Below, in pieces: positions 18,698 through 26,240 of a DNA stretch of 49,454 bases. The stretch comes from a virus, in IMG/VR virus record IMGVR_UViG_3300001679_000056, positions 1-49,454 of that record, one strand, 5' to 3'. Below the pieces are notes generated by a model. That model searched no databases, had not been told where the DNA came from, and saw only the letters and a program-made list of their open reading frames with translations. Each line of letters opens with the position of its first letter. Within the stretch, counting starts at the first letter, position 1. The position numbers were made by a program, and so were the translations under genes.

Positions 18698-21540
18698 TTA
18701 ACTAACTTAAGTAAGCCTTGAGTTAAATCTTCTGCGGCTACATCAGCGTCATCTAGTATGCCTTGTAGTCGTGGATGGTTTAGGTTAATACCAACTACGT
18801 ATGACTGACCTAGTTTGATAGGAGTGTTCTTACCTAGGAAACATTTCTTAGACTTAGGTGTTGCATCGACATGTTCACTCTTCAGTTCACCGCAGAATGA
18901 TTTGTAGTCATGGCCTTTCATAGACAACCACTTACGGAAGTGTGTTCTATCTAACATCAATGTACCTGTACTAAACACATCAGCCATTGAGTTACGATGT
19001 ACGTCAAACCTAACTCGTATCTCACCACGTGGTAAGCGAGCGAAGTCAACCACTGGTTTCTGCCCTGCTGTGTGCATAACAGTAACTGCTACATCAGCGA
19101 AGTCATTAAGGTACTCAGCGATGATATCGAATGAATCAACTTTACTCTCAGCAGCCACTGTACGGATAGCACCAACTTGGTCTAGTACCCATTCGGTAGC
19201 CTTGGTATAGTCGTAGTCAATCAAACCCCACTCCTTCGCTAACTTAGAACCTAAGTCTGAAAGGATAATTGCTTGCTCCCAGAACCGTTCTTCACCACTG
19301 AACTTAGCATCATACCTCTGATGGAATGAGTCTGTTGCTTCAGCAATCATAGCTCGTATACCGTCATCACCTATTTCCAGTAACTTGTTTATGAATGTAT
19401 GGCCGGCGTGACCGTAGTTATTTGTTACGAAGTTATAGATGTTTCTTCCTGCTTCACTGTTCTTAGTAAACAGTTCATGCGGTGGTACTGTAACCTCTAA
19501 CAAACGCGCCATCTGTGCATCAGTATCTAATCCAGATGCTATCAGTTTAGATTGTAGTGACTTGTTTGTTGATACCACTACAGGTGTTGCCCATGTCTTT
19601 GCTTCTTTCTCTACAGCTGCTCGGTTAAGTCTTGCTTTATCTCGACCTTGACTTACCCAATAACAGAAGTCACCAACCTCTTTGTCTTGCATCATGGTTA
19701 CTTCATCGATAGTCATCGGTAGATGAGCATACATACCTAGTCTATTAAACAAAGTATTCTGTGTGAACTTCGCTGCGAAGTGTAGTTTCTCTGGGTCACC
19801 ATAGATGGATTGTATCCAGTATTGTGCTAGTGTTTTACCACCACCAGTTGGGCCATACAGTGATACCGTTAGTCCTTTCAAGCCAGTGAAGTTGAACAGT
19901 GGTGCTGAGAATCCTACACCTAAGGCAAACATATGAGCCGGCATATGCGCTTTCTCTAGCATGTTAGTCATAGCAGTCCATGCTTGTGCATCACCCTTCG
20001 TACCGTATAACTCACAGCCTACTGCATTAGATGTAGCTGCTAGTGCAACCTTCTCTTGCTTAATTGAACCGTCATCATCTTTGTGTATGATAGTATCACC
20101 GATAACAAAACTCGTATTGTTTTCCTTCCACCCCATAGTGGAGTATAGGTTTGTCATTGTACGAATTTGTCTTAACTCTTCCATGTAAGAACGTAACATA
20201 ATTTGAAAGTACTCCGTTTGTCGTTTGTTAACTAAGACTATACCTTGGTCTGCAATAGCAGTAGGGAACTCTCTGCTACCATCCGTTAGGAATGCCTGTC
20301 TTAATTTTAACTCTTGCCACCCAACATGTGGACGCTTCCAGTGGTAGCGTACAACTTCGAAACCTAGAGAGTCATCACGTCCATAACCTACAGGGTATAT
20401 GTCAAACTTACATACGTCAATATCTGTGTCATCAATAGTCATCTTGATACCTTGACTTGTCCGCTTGAACGGTTTAGGCATAGCCACTGCATCAGCAACT
20501 TTATCTGGTGCCTCAGTAGCAATGGCTACCTCTTGATATTGCACACCTAGTCTTGCAGGTGAGCCAACTTTATCTTTGTACTTACATCCTTTACAACCAG
20601 TTGGTCTATCACTCTGGAACTTTGAACATGTAGTCGGCCCAGTAGCACACTCACTCCACTGCTGTACTTTGTATCGTGTGTCTGACTCAGAGTATCCATC
20701 ATGCCCTTCGCTCCACTTGATAGCAGTTTCTTCGGGGTCTACACAAAATGCAGCGACTCCGATAAGACTATACCATAGTGGTTCGGGTACATCATTAGAG
20801 TTCTTAATAGCCCAGTTAATCTGCTGACACTTACTCGCAACAACAGAACCGATAGCAGGTGGATACTCTTGGTTGACTGCTAGATTATTAAGCAACGTAC
20901 TCTCACGTGTTGGTCGTTTAGCAGGGGCCATAGAGTATTGCATATAGCTTTCTAATACATCTGAAAGAACTTCAGGTGTGACAGGCTCAGCATCTATTAA
21001 TAACTTTACCTCGTTACCATTCTTAGGGTTGTGTGTACCTACTGGTCTCAATACTAACGCACTGTTGGTTGTTAACCCTGCATCAATTTCAAACTGTTGC
21101 TCAGCCGCTGCTAGTTTCATAGCGTTAGCAAGAGGGAACCATTTGTGTGGCTCAAGTTCTCTAGTTAACACCCAGTAAACATGTAGTCCATTACCCGAGA
21201 AGACAATCATAGGCTTCGGCAACTGCATTGCTATTATGAATTTGTTAAGTGCTAGTAGTCCTTCTTTCCATGATGGGTATGGCTTTGTAGGGCCACAGTC
21301 AACGTCAAGTGCTATGACTTTAGTTGCTCTAACATTGTCTTGCTTCCTGCTACCTTTAGTAGAGAATGCAGATATAGCATAGTAGGTATTGTTTTTAGTT
21401 TGGTCTGACCTAATACAGACCTTTGCAAGTTCTTCTACCGTATCAAAGAAACCTTGTCTATTGCCATCTTTGTTGATGACTGTTGTGACATAAAACCCCT
21501 TTGATGGTAGAACCCGCTGAAGAAATTCCAACGTGTTCAT
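18694..21540 (-). CDS. Primase-helicase (AEP/RepB-like primase fused to a P-loop ATPase)
   Basis: The 948-residue product has an N-terminal primase-like domain of the archaeo-eukaryotic type: ALDVDCG at 77-83 (two Asp), SGNGLHVYW at 115-123 and RPVGTHN at 165-171. A Cys group (C298, C305, C316, C319) could bind zinc in a PriCT-like linker. The C-terminal half is a DUF927-like ATPase with Walker A GPTGGGKT at 563-570 and Walker B PMTIDE at 608-613. It would prime and unwind DNA for the family A polymerase encoded upstream. A GAGGAGG ribosome site precedes the ATG. It is the last gene of the minus arm, is separated from it by a terminator, and overlaps the giant plus-strand gene by 4 bases. Confidence 0.8.
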   Translation of the reverse strand: MNTLEFLQRVLPSKGFYVTTVINKDGNRQGFFDTVEELAKVCIRSDQTKNNTYYAISAFSTKGSRKQDNVRATKVIALDVDCGPTKPYPSWKEGLLALNKFIIAMQLPKPMIVFSGNGLHVYWVLTRELEPHKWFPLANAMKLAAAEQQFEIDAGLTTNSALVLRPVGTHNPKNGNEVKLLIDAEPVTPEVLSDVLESYMQYSMAPAKRPTRESTLLNNLAVNQEYPPAIGSVVASKCQQINWAIKNSNDVPEPLWYSLIGVAAFCVDPEETAIKWSEGHDGYSESDTRYKVQQWSECATGPTTCSKFQSDRPTGCKGCKYKDKVGSPARLGVQYQEVAIATEAPDKVADAVAMPKPFKRTSQGIKMTIDDTDIDVCKFDIYPVGYGRDDSLGFEVVRYHWKRPHVGWQELKLRQAFLTDGSREFPTAIADQGIVLVNKRQTEYFQIMLRSYMEELRQIRTMTNLYSTMGWKENNTSFVIGDTIIHKDDDGSIKQEKVALAATSNAVGCELYGTKGDAQAWTAMTNMLEKAHMPAHMFALGVGFSAPLFNFTGLKGLTVSLYGPTGGGKTLAQYWIQSIYGDPEKLHFAAKFTQNTLFNRLGMYAHLPMTIDEVTMMQDKEVGDFCYWVSQGRDKARLNRAAVEKEAKTWATPVVVSTNKSLQSKLIASGLDTDAQMARLLEVTVPPHELFTKNSEAGRNIYNFVTNNYGHAGHTFINKLLEIGDDGIRAMIAEATDSFHQRYDAKFSGEERFWEQAIILSDLGSKLAKEWGLIDYDYTKATEWVLDQVGAIRTVAAESKVDSFDIIAEYLNDFADVAVTVMHTAGQKPVVDFARLPRGEIRVRFDVHRNSMADVFSTGTLMLDRTHFRKWLSMKGHDYKSFCGELKSEHVDATPKSKKCFLGKNTPIKLGQSYVVGINLNHPRLQGILDDADVAAEDLTQGLLKLVN

Positions 21541-21555
21541 AATTAATCCTCCTCA

Positions 21556-21579
21556 AATAAAAACGGGGATGTCCCCGTT
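21556..21579 (-). terminator. Intrinsic terminator between the HTH gene and the primase gene
   Basis: On the minus strand a stem of ACGGGG with CCCCGT and a short ACAT-type loop is followed by TTTTTATTT. It lies just after the stop of the HTH gene and before the primase ribosome site. It would reduce read-through into the primase gene. Confidence 0.7.
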
Positions 21580-21588
21580 CCAGTTTTG

Positions 21589-21873
21589 TTAATGATACTC
21601 CGATAAATACTCCATGAGTTTCTTTTTTCTATCTGGAGGGTCGAGAGCAATGATGTCTGGTTCTGGCCAGTGCTTCTCGTTCATTATCAGTAGTAGTTTC
21701 TTAAGTGTTAGCCGTACTTTAGCATCATTGGACTGCCGTATCGGTCGTCCTTTAATCCATGAATGATAAGTCATACGTGATACATCTAGCACTGACGCAA
21801 TGTCAGTGATAGTTAGTAGCATATGCTTACGCAAGGCCTCCACTTTTTTAAAATCAAGTGGGGGTCTAGTCAT
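21589..21873 (-). CDS. Helix-turn-helix DNA-binding protein
   Basis: The 94-residue product contains a Cro/CI-like helix-turn-helix at about residues 20-45 (LTITDIASVLDVSRMTYHSW), preceded by a short basic N-terminus. It likely binds DNA and may regulate the phage arms or help replication; the target is not visible. Its ATG overlaps the end of the upstream SSB-like gene by 8 bases, and a terminator follows it directly. Confidence 0.6.
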   Translation of the reverse strand: MTRPPLDFKKVEALRKHMLLTITDIASVLDVSRMTYHSWIKGRPIRQSNDAKVRLTLKKLLLIMNEKHWPEPDIIALDPPDRKKKLMEYLSEYH

Positions 21874-22816
21874 CAGCTACCTCACCGACTAAGGCTGCAA
21901 TTTCATCAGCCAAGGAGTCAGTCTTAGTATCAACAACAGGTGCCGCTACAGGTTCTGCTTCTACCTTTCTTGCTTTAGGTTTTGCTTTTGCCTTAGGCTT
22001 CTCAACTGGTGCTGTTTTACCAAAGCCCTTTACTTCTGGTGTAGGCTCTTTAGCTTTCACGACATCTGCAAGTTGTGCCTTAGCTGTCTTAGGTACAGAT
22101 GGAATAGATAGTTCTTTCTCACCTGTGATTTCTAACACTTGGTCAGTACCAAACAACTTATCAACTGCAGTCTGTGCTGCTTCATCAATGAAGCCACCGA
22201 AACTAAATGCTAACTTCGGGTATGAAGCATCAGTATCAAACGAGATTGTTGTCTTAACAATTTCTGGTGGGATACCACGAGTCATCAACTCTTTCTGATA
22301 AGCGTTCAATCCTTTCAATGCCCCGGGTGTTACTTGTAGTAAGTATACTTTACCGTCTGCATCATCAGCGGCAACTACTGCTAATCGTTTCTGGTCTGAA
22401 CATGCTTTGATTTGCTGACCTTGTGGTGTTATCTTAGAACCCCAAGCATTCTGTGGGCATGAAGCACACAAGTCATTCTGCTTATTAGTACTGTCAGTGT
22501 GTGGACTAATTCCATCTAGTGAGAAACAGTCTGGTGCTGATGGCTCAGCATCTGGTGTCCATGCTTTCTCATACCATGTCTTAGATAATCTAGGGTTTGC
22601 ACCTACGATGATTAAATCTAACTTGGTTGAGTCAAGGACAGTTTCATTACCACCTTCCACGATACGGAAACGGCTACCCTTGATAGAGATGCGTGGGAAT
22701 CCTTCACTACCTGTCGATAGACCACCTGTTAAAGATTGTGCTAATATTGATGGCACGCCTACTTTGCCTGCAAGGTGTGCAGGAACTTGGATATTACTCG
22801 GTACGATGTTACTCAT
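21866..22816 (-). CDS. Single-stranded DNA-binding-like protein
   Basis: The 316-residue product resembles the SSB-like proteins of phage replication operons. It has a beta-rich core, four cysteines that can form a zinc site (C97, C117, C120 and C139, with LCASCPQNAWGS), a Lys/Pro/Ala linker at about 255-290 and a strongly acidic tail (EIAALVGEVADD) like those by which SSBs recruit partners. It sits between helicase and primase genes. No OB fold can be proved by eye, so the call rests on the zinc pattern, acidic tail and context. Confidence 0.6.
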   Translation of the reverse strand: MSNIVPSNIQVPAHLAGKVGVPSILAQSLTGGLSTGSEGFPRISIKGSRFRIVEGGNETVLDSTKLDLIIVGANPRLSKTWYEKAWTPDAEPSAPDCFSLDGISPHTDSTNKQNDLCASCPQNAWGSKITPQGQQIKACSDQKRLAVVAADDADGKVYLLQVTPGALKGLNAYQKELMTRGIPPEIVKTTISFDTDASYPKLAFSFGGFIDEAAQTAVDKLFGTDQVLEITGEKELSIPSVPKTAKAQLADVVKAKEPTPEVKGFGKTAPVEKPKAKAKPKARKVEAEPVAAPVVDTKTDSLADEIAALVGEVADD

Positions 22817-22831
22817 TTTACTTCTCCTATT

Positions 22832-23236
22832 TTAAACATCTATTTTTAGTGCTGGCTTACGAACATTTATATCAATCTTTGTTCCATAAGTTATTCCTGC
22901 AGGGACAGCTTTGTTAATGTCGATGTATCCACGAACTGCTGCTTTACTAACACGCCTCTCAAGTAGGTCATAGGCTTCATTGTCTTGGACAAATCCAAGC
23001 ACTGCATCCCAATCTGCTACCCTAGCATAGTCATTAGTAGTAAGAAATGCTGTACCATGATTGGTCTTGAAAGATGTTACTCCTTCAGCATCTGCTTTCT
23101 CCTTAATCCATGCCTCGAGTTTAGTCATGTTCTCTTTGATACCTTTGACTTGAGACTTTGCCTCACCTTCAATGGCTTCTTTCTTCTTACGTAGTTTCAT
23201 ATACGTTTCTATTACTTGGTCTACTGTTAGACTCAT
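22832..23236 (-). CDS. Small replication-operon protein of unknown function
   Basis: The 134-residue product has an N-terminal charged coiled coil (KLRKKKEAIEGEAK onward) and a compact C-terminal part with TSFKTNHGTAFLTT, DYARVADWDAVLGF and RRVSKAAVRGYID. This type of protein is frequent in phage replication operons, but I cannot give it a function. It lies between the helicase and SSB-like genes with good ribosome spacing. Confidence 0.55.
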   Translation of the reverse strand: MSLTVDQVIETYMKLRKKKEAIEGEAKSQVKGIKENMTKLEAWIKEKADAEGVTSFKTNHGTAFLTTNDYARVADWDAVLGFVQDNEAYDLLERRVSKAAVRGYIDINKAVPAGITYGTKIDINVRKPALKIDV

Positions 23237-23240
23237 AGTG

Positions 23241-24791
23241 TCACCTCGTTTCTTGTTGTATTAAATCAAGAAGCAAGCCTTGCAACTTTTGTTTGTTGCG
23301 TAAACGCTCATACATCTTAGCCTCTATGTCAGTGGATTCAATGTGTACAACGTTTGATACATGCTTCTTACCTATTCGTTCAATGCGACCGTTCGCTTGA
23401 ACATACTGCTCGTTACTTGTTATCGGCCCATACCATATGATAGTTGACGCTGATGTTAGGGTAAGTCCGTGAGCCATTGTTGCAGGATGTGCAATCAATA
23501 CTCGTGGGTCTTTATGGTCTTGGAAGTCTTGGAATATCTTGTTGCGTTTTGTTGCACTCACTGCACCATTGACAACAGCCACACTCCACTTCTTACTTAA
23601 CTTTTTCTCTAACATATGCAACGTTCCTGTTAATGGAACAAACAATATTACTTTCTCACCTGCTTCTTCAATCACCTCCTCTACTACACTAGTCCTTGGC
23701 GTACAGTCCAACTCAATGTTCTGTCCGTCATCATCATAGACAACACCACATGCTATCTGTACAAGTTTCTGTAACTTAACAGCCTCGTTAACAGCAGTGA
23801 TAGAGCCTTCCTCTTCCATTTCAATTACAAAATGCCTAAGCATTTCTTTATACTTATCAGATTGTTCCTTAGTTAGTGCTACTCTCCGAGTTTGGATGAT
23901 AGTATCTGGTAAGTCAAAGCACTCATCTCTTGTATACCTAACAGATGGTTGCAGTATATTCTTCACAATGTCCACTGACTCTGGTCTAGGTAGCCACTTC
24001 CATTGCCCTATCTTCATCATCACTTGGTCACGAAATGCTGTGTATGTACCAGAACAGAATGGACTATTGACTAACTTCGCTAACGCCCAAGCATCAGTTG
24101 GGTCATTAGGTGTTGGTGTTCCTGTCATCATCCATAGTCTTATATCTTTGTTACTATCCATCCACTTACGGAAAATCTTAAACCTATTAGTAGATGGGTT
24201 GCGTAGTACTGCCGCCTCGTCAACGATAACTAAATCAAACATACCTATTGCATCCTCATAAATAATATTGAAACCGTCATGGTTAATAATATAAAAGTCA
24301 GCCTTAGTCTTGAGTAACTTCTTTCTACGTGCTGCAGTTCCATGTAAAGTTATACCTGTACGGTGTATAAACCCAGTGAATATACTGTCACCCCATACTC
24401 GTTCAAGTGTAGACAGTGGTGAGATGATTAAACATTTCTTTACCACACCTATATTCATTAGGTAGTCTGCCGCCCATAGTGCTGACTGCGTCTTACCTGT
24501 ACCAATATCATTAAGCACTAACGCTTTCTTGTTCATAGTTAAGAACGCCGCTGTTAACTTCTGATGTTCATATGGTACGAACCTACCAACCCAGTCATAG
24601 TAGTGCATGATAGGTGATGGTGCTTTGATACCTAGGTTACGTAGGACTCTTACCTCATCAAGTTTATGTGGTGTAACTACTATCTCTGTACCCTTGATAG
24701 TCATTAACTTTGCAGTAGGTATAGTATCAAGCACCCTATTAGGGTTAGTGAGTTTCATTGCGATTGCTTTTGCTTGCTCTACAACTACCAC
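23241..24791 (-). CDS. SNF2-family DNA helicase/translocase
   Basis: The 516-residue product has the SF2/SNF2 motifs: motif I GTGKT at 97-101, motif II DEAA at 191-194, motif III TGTPTPND near 223-230, and motif VI ANGRIERIG near 470. It is a phage-sized SNF2 protein and probably remodels or unwinds DNA during replication or recombination. Its start overlaps the end of the VRR-NUC gene, a pairing common in phages. It lacks extra chromatin-type domains. Confidence 0.8.
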   Translation of the reverse strand: MVVVEQAKAIAMKLTNPNRVLDTIPTAKLMTIKGTEIVVTPHKLDEVRVLRNLGIKAPSPIMHYYDWVGRFVPYEHQKLTAAFLTMNKKALVLNDIGTGKTQSALWAADYLMNIGVVKKCLIISPLSTLERVWGDSIFTGFIHRTGITLHGTAARRKKLLKTKADFYIINHDGFNIIYEDAIGMFDLVIVDEAAVLRNPSTNRFKIFRKWMDSNKDIRLWMMTGTPTPNDPTDAWALAKLVNSPFCSGTYTAFRDQVMMKIGQWKWLPRPESVDIVKNILQPSVRYTRDECFDLPDTIIQTRRVALTKEQSDKYKEMLRHFVIEMEEEGSITAVNEAVKLQKLVQIACGVVYDDDGQNIELDCTPRTSVVEEVIEEAGEKVILFVPLTGTLHMLEKKLSKKWSVAVVNGAVSATKRNKIFQDFQDHKDPRVLIAHPATMAHGLTLTSASTIIWYGPITSNEQYVQANGRIERIGKKHVSNVVHIESTDIEAKMYERLRNKQKLQGLLLDLIQQETR

Positions 24792-25096
24792 TGTACCTCC
24801 TTAGATTCTAGTATGTATTCTTCTACTTCACTAATCGTGACATCATCAAAGACTACGAAACATTTACCACCTGCCATATCAATCTCCTTCATACATTTAA
24901 TTTGTAACGCAGTAGGTTTCTTGGTCTTGTCGGACTTAGCCTCAATACCTATCAGCCTACCTTGTACAACTGCTAGTCTATCTGGTACACCTGCTCTACC
25001 AAACGGCCCAGACTGTGGGCTAAAATACCATACCTTATGTTTCTTAAGCATCTTGTCTAGCCTAGCCTTAATTTTTCCTTCTGGTGTTGTAGCCAC
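24785..25096 (-). CDS. VRR-NUC nuclease
   Basis: The 103-residue product shows the VRR-NUC (PD-(D/E)XK) pattern: GVPDRLAVVQGRLIGIEAK followed by PTALQIKCM. These provide Asp, Glu and Lys of the nuclease core plus the conserved Gln. Family members are structure-selective nucleases that act on flaps or Holliday junctions. The start is GTG, two bases after the stop of a 39-codon membrane-protein gene, with no ribosome site of its own, so it is probably coupled. It overlaps the helicase start by 7 bases. Confidence 0.75.
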   Translation of the reverse strand: MATTPEGKIKARLDKMLKKHKVWYFSPQSGPFGRAGVPDRLAVVQGRLIGIEAKSDKTKKPTALQIKCMKEIDMAGGKCFVVFDDVTISEVEEYILESKEVQW

Positions 25097-25098
25097 CG

Positions 25099-25218
25099 TT
25101 ACAGAAAATACAAATTAGCAGCAACAATAAACGCTGTTACTACTGGTAACTTTACGAAACAAGTATGGCAATTACACCATTTATTACACACTTCTTTTAC
25201 ATCTATATTCTTCAACAT
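25099..25218 (-). CDS. 39-residue membrane protein with a Cys/His cluster
   Basis: A good ribosome site (AGGAG, 6 bases before ATG) and a perfect promoter just upstream support this gene. The peptide has a compact cluster CNKWCNCHTC (residues 11-20) that could bind zinc or iron, followed by a hydrophobic segment (LPVVTAFIVAANLYFL) that reaches the C-terminus. It is the first gene of the nuclease/helicase/SSB transcript. No family is recognised. Confidence 0.5.
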   Translation of the reverse strand: MLKNIDVKEVCNKWCNCHTCFVKLPVVTAFIVAANLYFL

Positions 25219-25238
25219 TTTTTCTCCTCTTACGTTAC

Positions 25239-25266
25239 ATTATACTTAAACTTACAACAGTGTCAA
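25239..25266 (-). promoter_or_regulatory. Consensus sigma70 promoter, minus strand
   Basis: On the minus strand TTGACA (25266-25261) and TATAAT (25244-25239) are both perfect, with a 16-base spacer. The -35 box abuts the stop codon of the upstream nuclease gene. The promoter would drive the 39-residue gene, VRR-NUC, helicase and SSB-like genes using host RNA polymerase. Confidence 0.75.
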
Positions 25267-25926
25267 CTAAAGTCTTGCATAGTCACACATATGTTTTGCA
25301 GGACACCAAGGACATAGCCCACTTGGTTTAGGTGGCCAGTTGTCATGCTCTGCTGACTCATATATCCTATTGATTCTAGTCATTAACTTAGCCCACATTT
25401 CATTAGACTGTTCACGCTTGTAAACTTCTGTGTCCATGTCCTTAGTCTTTAGCCATATCAGTGATGACTTAACTGTGTTCACATTAGGGTAGTGCTTGAA
25501 TACTTGTAGTGCAAACATCTCCATCTGTGTGAAGTCTGGTCTACGCTTACCCGTCTTCCAGTCCAGTACATAAGCACTATCCTCATGTACAATTAGTACA
25601 TCAAGTATAGACCTAAGCCATGCGTCTGGTGCAAACCACTCTGTTGGCATTAGGTTCTCAGTTAGTGTCATCTTCTGCTCAACTAATAGTTCACCACCTT
25701 TAGATGCCTTCTCCATTGCTACACATAACCCTTCGTACTGCTTGGTCTCATCAGTTAGTTCTGTCTTATCTCTCAACCTTATCTCTAGTGCTTCATGGAT
25801 ACGCTCACCATATCTACTTGCTTCACCACCTTCGTCTTGTACTTCTTTGTTAATACGTTGGTGCATGTACCGTTTCGGGCAGTTCTCATACATCTTTAAT
25901 GCTGAGAATGAGTGTGTTAGTTTCAT
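25267..25926 (-). CDS. PD-(D/E)XK nuclease of Cas4/RecB type with predicted Fe-S site
   Basis: The 219-residue product fits the PDDEXK_1 family: a His in RIHEALE (residue 44), Asp 109 (ILDVLIV), and D122-W-K124 in VLDWKTGK form the active site. C16 with C205, C208 and C214 in CPWCPAKHMC match the four-cysteine iron-sulphur clamp of AddB and Cas4 enzymes. It is probably a 5' exonuclease for recombination or genome processing. It overlaps its upstream neighbour by 4 bases and lies between the polymerase and helicase modules. Confidence 0.75.
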   Translation of the reverse strand: MKLTHSFSALKMYENCPKRYMHQRINKEVQDEGGEASRYGERIHEALEIRLRDKTELTDETKQYEGLCVAMEKASKGGELLVEQKMTLTENLMPTEWFAPDAWLRSILDVLIVHEDSAYVLDWKTGKRRPDFTQMEMFALQVFKHYPNVNTVKSSLIWLKTKDMDTEVYKREQSNEMWAKLMTRINRIYESAEHDNWPPKPSGLCPWCPAKHMCDYARL

Positions 25927-26231
25927 GCTTTCTTCCCCATGTTATTTAAAAGTTTCCAATGACCCAATGGGTCAAAGTACATACGCTGTTTGATTACATC
26001 TGCTACTTTATATTGATAGTCGTATTTCTTTTCGGCTTCCTTCGGTTTTGTTTTAACTGTTTTAGGTTTGAAGCGTTGCTTGTATTTATTCCTAGGCTTC
26101 TTTAGTTTTTCTAGGCTAGTAATACCTCTACTTAAACGCATAGCCATCAAGTCTTTGTCTTGCCCTAACTCCTCTACAAGTTGTGGAACTGTCACCCATC
26201 TACCACCTTCAATCTCATACTTCTTCGGCAT
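25923..26231 (-). CDS. Small basic protein, possible DNA-binding
   Basis: The 102-residue product begins with a segment like a small HTH (VTVPQLVEELGQDKDLMAMRLSRG split by helices), followed by a Lys/Arg-rich linker (KYKQRFKPKTVKTKPKEAEKK). These features favour nucleic-acid binding. It sits between polymerase and nuclease genes with an AAGGAG ribosome site. I do not recognise a named family. Confidence 0.45.
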   Translation of the reverse strand: MPKKYEIEGGRWVTVPQLVEELGQDKDLMAMRLSRGITSLEKLKKPRNKYKQRFKPKTVKTKPKEAEKKYDYQYKVADVIKQRMYFDPLGHWKLLNNMGKKA

Positions 26232-26240
26232 ATGTTCTCC

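Noticed and set aside
23797-24261. 154-codon plus-strand frame opposite the SNF2 helicase
   Set aside because: The helicase motifs are on the other strand, and this frame has no ribosome site.
25267-25926. Cas4 as part of a CRISPR system
   Set aside because: Only the nuclease fold and cysteines match; no repeats or other cas genes occur, so a replication/recombination nuclease is likelier.
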